Virus record (IMG/VR): IMGVR_UViG_3300018080_000533
Location: 1-26,059 of that record
Length of the DNA: 26,059 nucleotides
DNA from: a virus
Direction: 5' to 3' (one strand)
Positions within the stretch are counted from its first letter, which is position 1, and the number at the start of each line of letters is the position of its first letter. Positions 21,460 to 26,059 of the stretch are shown here, piece after piece. Below the pieces are notes generated by a model. That model did not search any database and was not told the origin of the DNA. It saw only the letters and a program-made list of their open reading frames with translations. The translations under genes and the position numbers were made by a program.

Positions 21460-21849
21460 ATGTACGGAAATAGACTAAAAAAATACCGAGAGAGTCTCGG
21501 GCTTAAAGTGGCTTCTTTTGCTGAGAAATTAGGTATTTCTCAAGGCACGCTCTCAAACCTAGAAACTGAAAAAACAAGACCGTCTGCCGACACAATCCGA
21601 TCATTATATGTTCATACGAATATTAATTTAGGCTGGCTTTTAACTGGGGAGGGGCCAATGGAGAGGAGGACAAAGGATGACGCCGATCCGGAAGAAGATC
21701 TTCCTTTATCGAGCATATTGTCCTATTTGAAACAGGCATGGAGGAGGGCAGATCCTGAAGAACGAGCATGGATCAGGATTCAATTCCGCAAGGCTTTCCC
21801 TGAATCTGAAGAGGTCATAACTAGGGAGGTGGCCAGGAGAAAAGACTGA
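21460..21849 (+). CDS. Phage repressor, XRE-type helix-turn-helix
   Basis: The 129-aa protein has RESLGLKVASFAEKLGISQG followed by TLSNLETEKTRPSADTIRSL, a classic XRE helix-turn-helix (about 10-60) with INLGWLLTGEGPM, as in many CI-like repressors. The C-terminal half is short and charged (SILSYLKQAWRRADPEERAW), with no LexA-type protease, so induction is not by self-cleavage. No Shine-Dalgarno precedes the ATG; a half-operator ends at the first base of that codon, so translation may be leaderless or autoregulated. It is divergent from the early promoter. Confidence 0.85.
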   Translation: MYGNRLKKYRESLGLKVASFAEKLGISQGTLSNLETEKTRPSADTIRSLYVHTNINLGWLLTGEGPMERRTKDDADPEEDLPLSSILSYLKQAWRRADPEERAWIRIQFRKAFPESEEVITREVARRKD

Positions 21850-22583
21850 TGTGGAGGGCATTAATTAATAAGATAAATTTGTTTGTGATTTTATCTCTTT
21901 GCCTTTTTCCATATATCACTGCTTGCGATGAAAACAGTGGTATTGTTGAACATGGCTTATCCTCCAATGAACCCATCATCTCTAAAAGAGCGGGCCTCGG
22001 TGATACATTCTCTTTCATTGAATCAGCCTGGGATTACAAAGACAGAAGAGAATTGCCCTTCAGCGTAAAATTAGAAATTGGAAATGGTTGTGAACTAATC
22101 TATGGTATCGGCTGTGAGGGCTATTCTTTTGGCGATCCAGAAAGGGCGGGCCGGTTAGAAGCAAACTCAGAATCTTGTTTTGGCGCTGAACATAATGAAA
22201 ATCCTACTGCCACACAATTTTTTCAGGGCATCAAGGATCTTATGCCCTCAGATTCAGTGCTAGTAAAAGCTTTCGTTAAAAAAGAAGGGACCTTCAAAAA
22301 AGAGATCTATTGTTTTCAATCAAAGCGGTTATCTTCGGCCCCTGGAATCAAGGAATCATGCGCTTATCATCAGAGCCCTGAAGCTATTGGCAATTTTTCT
22401 CTATACCTAAATTATGAATTGGGCAATGATAATAATGTTGCAAATTATCTGCTTGCTCTTGGATCTCCGGCTGAAGTCGGCCTTCATGAAACGAAGCCCT
22501 TCTCACCAAAACATTTTTCGGGTACAATTAAACAAGTCATTCCAACAGATACAGCAAACCACACATTTGAGCCTCAACATTAG
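21849..22583 (+). CDS. Putative lipoprotein, lysogenic cargo
   Basis: This 244-aa product starts MWRALINKINLFVILSLCLF and has a lipobox YITAC with Cys26. The mature part has several Cys (CELIYGIGCEGYSF, SCFGAEHNE) and no recognised domain. Its start overlaps the repressor stop by one base (TGATG) with AGGAG upstream, so it is probably co-expressed with the repressor in the lysogen. Outer-membrane lipoproteins in this position often block superinfection or alter the surface; that is a suggestion only. Codons are AT-rich against the structural genes, indicating separate acquisition. Confidence 0.6.
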   Translation: MWRALINKINLFVILSLCLFPYITACDENSGIVEHGLSSNEPIISKRAGLGDTFSFIESAWDYKDRRELPFSVKLEIGNGCELIYGIGCEGYSFGDPERAGRLEANSESCFGAEHNENPTATQFFQGIKDLMPSDSVLVKAFVKKEGTFKKEIYCFQSKRLSSAPGIKESCAYHQSPEAIGNFSLYLNYELGNDNNVANYLLALGSPAEVGLHETKPFSPKHFSGTIKQVIPTDTANHTFEPQH

Positions 22584-22587
22584 AGCC

Positions 22588-23145
22588 ATGAGAAAAAAGC
22601 TATATATGTGCCCCAATTGCAGCGCCTCTTTTCCAAAGAAATTTGTAAAGGAGTTGGGATTCAATATTTGTCCAACATGCGGAAATCTTCTACCTGAGAC
22701 AATTGATTACATCGAGAATTTCTTTCGAATAATCCAGCTGATAGAACCCCTCCAGAATGCAAAAGACCTGATGGTAAAAAGTGAATGCGCTGCAGCAGTC
22801 AGAGATGCACTGATCATGTTCGAGGTCATTGTGAAAGAGAAGTCGGGTCTATCACATCTTATGGGCAAGGAACTGATGGATGAGGCTTTCAAATTTAAAT
22901 ACGATTCTCAAAATGATACGATCACTCAAAAGCCCAAAATTGCTATCAATGGCCTCTCGAATATAACAGAACGAAATGAGCAAAATGGAATTAGAAATCT
23001 TGCAATAGGGCTTATGCGAGGCATGAGAAATATATATATGCATACTCAAGGAACAAGGAAGCTTTATTACTGTCTTCAGATTATCACCATGACCGACCTA
23101 TTGCTGAAACATGTCCTGGGTTGGCAAGGTGTGGCAAGGTCTTAA
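22588..23145 (+). CDS. Zinc-ribbon plus HEPN (Ymh-like) putative RNase
   Basis: The 185-aa product has a zinc ribbon, MCPNCSASF and FNICPTCGN (Cys 8, 11, 28, 31), then a helical domain with AAAVRDALIMFEVIVKEKSG and GIRNLAIGLMRGMRNIYMHT. RNIYMH (147-152) fits the HEPN RX4H motif, and the whole resembles TIGR02391/Ymh-type proteins. HEPN members are often metal-independent RNases in abortive infection or toxin systems. The ATG at 22588 has no strong ribosome site; it starts five bases after the lipoprotein stop. Activity and target are inferred, not shown. Confidence 0.65.
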   Translation: MRKKLYMCPNCSASFPKKFVKELGFNICPTCGNLLPETIDYIENFFRIIQLIEPLQNAKDLMVKSECAAAVRDALIMFEVIVKEKSGLSHLMGKELMDEAFKFKYDSQNDTITQKPKIAINGLSNITERNEQNGIRNLAIGLMRGMRNIYMHTQGTRKLYYCLQIITMTDLLLKHVLGWQGVARS

Positions 23146-23180
23146 TTTGACCGATTTTTCTAAATAATGGAGAAATTGAT

Positions 23181-23471
23181 ATGGCAGATAAAACTGGTCA
23201 TAACGAAAGCCGGACCCTTGAATCGGGCGAGATCGTTTATCTTTTAAAGGAACCTGGAAAGAACTGGAAGATCAGTAGCTATGAATGTCACCAACGGGTT
23301 GTTTTTGATGTGGCAGCTGGTGGTTTCGCGTTGGTGTACAAACAAGGTCTTCCAAAGGAATGGCAAGAGCGAGAATTCGATACAGCGGATAATGCGGCAA
23401 GCTTCGTTCAAACAGAGATCGACGATGGCAGGATCCCAGCGAACAGCAAGCCCCCCGGACAATTCAAATGA
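23181..23471 (+). CDS. 96-aa protein of unknown function
   Basis: The product begins MADKTGHNESRTLESGEIVY and contains KEPGKNWKISSYECHQRVVF, then GFALVYKQGLPKEWQEREFD and an acidic end. GGAGAAATTGAT precedes the ATG. It is soluble, with mixed strands and helices by eye. It lies between the HEPN gene and the RelA-like gene in the same direction, so it might be an antitoxin or adaptor, but no motif says so. Confidence 0.55.
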   Translation: MADKTGHNESRTLESGEIVYLLKEPGKNWKISSYECHQRVVFDVAAGGFALVYKQGLPKEWQEREFDTADNAASFVQTEIDDGRIPANSKPPGQFK

Positions 23472-23531
23472 TAGAATTTTTTCTGTAGGCTATATAAAAA
23501 AATTGCAAAATTAATAAGGATAATCGACATA

Positions 23532-24623
23532 GTGGATAATAATGATGTAATCCTGTTTCCTGGAGGCTCGAGATCAAAAGTTAACCGCGCTGGCGCAAAC
23601 ATACGCAATAGTACTGCTTCGGCTTCTGACCTCCGAGTATTCGATGAGTGGAGGGCGGCTCATCGAGCTGTGCTCAATACTTTCCAGGCCATTCTTCGCA
23701 ACAGAACCCGTGGAACAGAGATTGTTGTTGCCCAGCGCCATAAACGTAGATCCACCATCGTTGGCAAACTCCAGCGATATCCAGATATGAAACTGTCGCG
23801 AATGGACGACGTTGCCGGTTGTCGATTGATCTTCAAGTCAATGCGTGAATTGTACCAATTCAGAGATCAATTCCACGAGGCGCGATTCAGACATGTTCGA
23901 CGTAATGATTTAGACAAATACGACTATATAAAAAGCCCAAAGTCGACTGGGTATCGAGGTATCCACGATGTATACTCCTACGATGTCAACTCACCTATGG
24001 GTCGGCCCCTCAAAGGACTATTAGTCGAGATTCAATATCGGACGCTGATTCAACATGCTTGGGCAACGACTGTTGAAGTTATTGGCTTCATCACAGAAAG
24101 TCAGCCAAAGTTTGAAGAAGGAGACAAGCGATATCAGCATGCAATGGCACTTGCTAGTGAGATCCTGGCTCGGTGTTTCGAATACACTAGTGGACCCTTC
24201 CCTGAAAAGGGGAATCGAGATCTTGTCCAGGAGTTTCTTGATGTGGAGAGTCGAATTGGTCTCATGCAGACTTTGCGTGGGTTGAACGTCGTAAATACCG
24301 AAATCAGTGAGAAAAGAAACACTATCCTTATTTTCAATGACGCGGGTGAATTGGAGGTTCGAACATACCGTGACGCCCCAGATGCCTTACGCGAACTTTT
24401 TGTGTTGGAACGAGAGATGCCTCGAAACGATGTTGTCCTGGTCCGCGCCGATTCTACAGAGGAGGTCCGTCTCGCGTTCAGAAATTACTTCTCTGATGCT
24501 CGAGATTTCATACGTTTATTGAGTAGGGGTTGTAACAACCTCGCCGACAATCGTCGCAGTCGCCGAACGAAAGCATCCAACGGACCACGTAAGTTGCGCA
24601 AACACACCTCACGCGGCCGCTGA
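23532..24623 (+). CDS. Stand-alone RelA/SpoT-type nucleotide synthetase
   Basis: The 363-aa product holds a RelA/SpoT synthetase fold at about 60-185: MDDVAGCRLIFKSMRELYQF (91-110), DYIKSPKSTGYRGIHDVYSY (131-150) and VEIQYRTLIQHAWATTVE (165-182), with likely ligands D92/D93, K134, R142 and E166, Q168. There is no HD hydrolase, TGS or ACT domain. The C-terminus is helical and basic. It could make (p)ppGpp or, like toxSAS proteins, another pyrophosphate product or modify tRNA. The start is GTG at 23532 with AAGGA well upstream. The substrate is unknown. Confidence 0.8.
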   Translation: MDNNDVILFPGGSRSKVNRAGANIRNSTASASDLRVFDEWRAAHRAVLNTFQAILRNRTRGTEIVVAQRHKRRSTIVGKLQRYPDMKLSRMDDVAGCRLIFKSMRELYQFRDQFHEARFRHVRRNDLDKYDYIKSPKSTGYRGIHDVYSYDVNSPMGRPLKGLLVEIQYRTLIQHAWATTVEVIGFITESQPKFEEGDKRYQHAMALASEILARCFEYTSGPFPEKGNRDLVQEFLDVESRIGLMQTLRGLNVVNTEISEKRNTILIFNDAGELEVRTYRDAPDALRELFVLEREMPRNDVVLVRADSTEEVRLAFRNYFSDARDFIRLLSRGCNNLADNRRSRRTKASNGPRKLRKHTSRGR

Positions 24624-24633
24624 TGCATATTGA

Positions 24634-24665
24634 TGCCGTGGCGCGAAGCGTCCGCGCCATCGGCA
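24634..24665. other. Long GC-rich hairpin between RelA-like and SDH genes
   Basis: TGCCGTGGCGCG pairs with CGCGCCATCGGCA apart from one bulged A, with a 7-base loop. It lies just after the RelA-like stop and about 40 bases before the ATG of the next gene. No U-run follows. It may be an attenuator or stabilise the upstream message. The pairing is visible; the role is inferred. Confidence 0.45.
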
Positions 24666-24702
24666 CTGTGGATTGCTGTTCGCACCCGAAAGGAGAGTGT
24701 CC

Positions 24703-25728
24703 ATGCCCAGGAAGGCAAAGCATAAGGCCGTGAGCCAGAAGGCAGTGGAACCGAAGCCAAAGACCGAAAGAACTCCAAGCGGTGAACCTACACCTTCACC
24801 ACCGCCTGCCGCTATGGGAGGGAGTCAGTCCAGGAAGAAGTTCGATATCAACCCGCTCGTCGATGCCTTGATCAACTCACTGGTGTCTGAGCCACCCTCG
24901 GGCGCTGACAAAAAGCGTGACAAACTCGTTAGAGAGTACATCAAACACCAGGTAGCCGGTAGCCCCATTGCGGACAAGTACAATCTCCTCATACTCCATG
25001 ACGAAGGACGAATGGTGAAGAGCGATGCCGACCACATCTACTCCGCTGCATCTGCATTCACTGACGATCGACCAATCCTACTTGTTCTCTATTCAACCGG
25101 AGGTGTCATTGACTCCGCCTACCTGATTGGGAAGCTGTGCCAAGAACACTCCGCCAGAAAGTTCGTCGTGGCGGTTCCCCGCCAAGCAAAGTCTGGCGCC
25201 ACTCTGATCTGCTGTGCTGCAAACGAGATACACATGGGCAGCCTGAGCGAACTCGGCCCAATTGATCCACAGATTCAAGGACTCCCAGCACTAGGCCTAA
25301 AGGCATCCATCGAGCACATCGCCGATCTCATCAAGGATCATCCTCACGCGTCGGACATGTTCGCCAAGTACCTGAACATGTCTCTCCAACCTATTCACCT
25401 CGGCTACTACGAACGAGTCGCAGAGTCTGCAGCGCAGTACGCGGAACGCCTCCTTAAGCCACACGCGTCGGAGCTCAAGCAGAAACCAGCACAAATATCC
25501 AAGACACTGGTCTACTCGTATAAAGACCACGGCTTCGTGATCGACAAAGCCGAAGCCTTCGACATATTCGGCGACAAGGTGGTGAAGACTAATACCGAGG
25601 AGTACCAGCTTGGGAACAGTATCTACTCAGCCCTGATGTTTATCTCGCGTATCGCTCGAGCAATGAATCACTACTTCTACTTCATCGGGTCCCCTGATTC
25701 TGATCCAAATTTCCAAAAGAGCAAATAG
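24703..25728 (+). CDS. SDH-type serine protease homologue (ClpP/SppA fold)
   Basis: This 341-aa product has a Lys/Pro-rich leader (1-45), then a ClpP/crotonase-fold core. LLVLYSTGGVIDSAYLIGKL (126-145) carries the oxyanion STGG, RQAKSGATLICCAANEIHMG (160-179) carries the likely nucleophile Ser164, and SELGPIDPQ (182-190) is the signature of SDH/SppA proteins (PF01972). The C-terminus is helical. No signal peptide or membrane segment is seen, so it is likely cytoplasmic. AAAGGAGAG precedes the ATG at 24703. It sits 80 bases after the RelA-like gene, suggesting a two-gene unit. Confidence 0.78.
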   Translation: MPRKAKHKAVSQKAVEPKPKTERTPSGEPTPSPPPAAMGGSQSRKKFDINPLVDALINSLVSEPPSGADKKRDKLVREYIKHQVAGSPIADKYNLLILHDEGRMVKSDADHIYSAASAFTDDRPILLVLYSTGGVIDSAYLIGKLCQEHSARKFVVAVPRQAKSGATLICCAANEIHMGSLSELGPIDPQIQGLPALGLKASIEHIADLIKDHPHASDMFAKYLNMSLQPIHLGYYERVAESAAQYAERLLKPHASELKQKPAQISKTLVYSYKDHGFVIDKAEAFDIFGDKVVKTNTEEYQLGNSIYSALMFISRIARAMNHYFYFIGSPDSDPNFQKSK

Positions 25729-25840
25729 CAGAAATGCGAACAAGCGGCCGGAGTTGGACGCTCATAAACTCGCGCCTCTCATCCGCAGTGTGATGCCGAA
25801 TAAAATTAATCAATCACTCGCTTTTATATATTATTGTTCT

Positions 25841-25860
25841 ATTTTTAATATTTTTTGACA
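25841..25860 (-). repeat. Terminal repeat copy 2 (candidate transposase site)
   Basis: On the minus strand this reads TGTCAAAAA, six bases, AAAAT. It matches 16 of 20 positions with the copy at 25981-26000, exactly 140 bp away, in the same orientation. It lies about 170 bp from the proposed phage end. Confidence 0.5.
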
Positions 25861-25905
25861 ATTTATTTGGTGATACCCCCCGTTTCCCCTACTTTTTCAC
25901 ATCTT

Positions 25906-25915
25906 ATTGTCAAAA
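25906..25915 (+). repeat. Inverted copy of the TTTTGACAAT element
   Basis: ATTGTCAAAA here is the exact reverse complement of TTTTGACAAT at 25853-25862. With the two direct copies it makes three related elements at about 30, 115 and 170 bp from the proposed end, similar to the spread of MuA sites in Mu attL. A ten-base match in AT-rich DNA can be chance. Confidence 0.4.
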
Positions 25916-25980
25916 CTTTTCCATCGATCAGTGTACTTCATTATATTAGTCTTTTTAATACCTTACACATGCATCTCGCG

Positions 25981-26000
25981 ATTTTCCACAATTTTTGACA
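25981..26000 (-). repeat. Terminal repeat copy 1 (candidate transposase site)
   Basis: The minus strand again reads TGTCAAAAA, six bases, AAAAT, next to a small palindrome TGACATTTGTCA (25996-26007). It is the copy nearest the proposed phage end at 26028. Confidence 0.5.
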
Positions 26001-26059
26001 TTTGTCATATTATTCGTTTAATTTCACAGGCCTATCTGTGGATGGAGCAGGAGGCACCG

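Larger units (their letters stand above)
25729..26028. other. Non-coding AT-rich region, likely phage left end
   Basis: No gene is supported in the last 331 bases. Composition is strongly AT-rich after about 25800 and becomes GC-rich after about 26028. A transposable phage end should finish with CA in this orientation; the sequence TTTCACA ends at 26028 and the reverse complement begins TGTGAAATTAAACG. Host DNA would follow (GGCCTATCTGTGG). Exact boundary is unproven; a 5-6 bp target duplication cannot be checked because the other end is outside. Confidence 0.45.

Noticed and set aside
22414-22587. N-terminal extension of the HEPN frame
   Set aside because: Overlaps the lipoprotein gene in another frame; the zinc ribbon begins just after the ATG at 22588.
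23181-23471. Calling the 96-aa protein an antitoxin of the RelA-like gene
   Set aside because: Position alone suggests it; no antitoxin or zinc-binding motif is visible and the genes do not overlap.

Overview
The window is almost entirely one Mu-like transposable prophage. It reads from the tail genes at the left edge to what looks like the phage left end (repressor/transposase side) at about 26028, where roughly 30 bases of GC-rich, probably host, sequence begin. Evidence: a MuA-type DDE transposase, a MuB-type AAA ATPase, Gam, GemA, a Ner-like regulator, a divergent repressor, and the Mu-type head and tail cassette (small and large terminase, DUF935 portal, gpF, gpI/Z, gpT, gp36, gp37, gp38, sheath, tube). 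No host chromosomal gene is visible, so the host is uncertain. The GC-rich phage genes and a MopE/Ca-loop-like motif would fit Desulfobacterota or a related lineage, but this is a guess.

Layout, read in the phage direction (right to left, minus strand). At 21.4 kb is a divergent control region with a good sigma70-type early promoter whose spacer contains a perfect 14-bp palindrome. Leftward from it run ner-like (21.3 kb), a conserved regulator-like gene, MuA (18.2-20.5 kb), a small conserved protein and MuB (17.2 kb). Then comes a dense early/middle run (12.7-17.2 kb) of winged-helix and zinc-ribbon proteins, Gam, GemA and several small membrane or exported proteins. These include an unexpected beta-helix-like protein and a secreted fibronectin-III-like protein. 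A candidate promoter near 12.6 kb precedes a lipoprotein, a one-TM protein and the packaging/head/tail operon (0-11.8 kb), where genes overlap by a few bases and are probably translationally coupled.

On the plus strand, right of the early promoter, are the repressor and then five cargo genes, AT-rich at first: a lipoprotein, a zinc-ribbon plus HEPN (Ymh-like) protein, a 96-aa unknown, a stand-alone RelA/SpoT-type nucleotide synthetase domain protein and a ClpP/SppA-fold SDH-type serine protease homologue. Their place between repressor and phage end, their composition and their families suggest lysogenic-conversion or anti-phage functions. That is inferred, not shown.

The main leads are: (i) a textbook A AAA AAG slippery heptamer with an upstream Shine-Dalgarno-like GGAGGG at the portal/gpF junction, which would fuse the two proteins by -1 frameshifting; (ii) the HEPN / RelA-like / SDH-protease cargo set; (iii) an operator buried in the early promoter spacer; (iv) repeated TGTCAAAAA elements in the last 200 bp, which may be transposase end-binding sites. 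No tRNA, rRNA, CRISPR array or insertion sequence was seen, and no recognisable endolysin.
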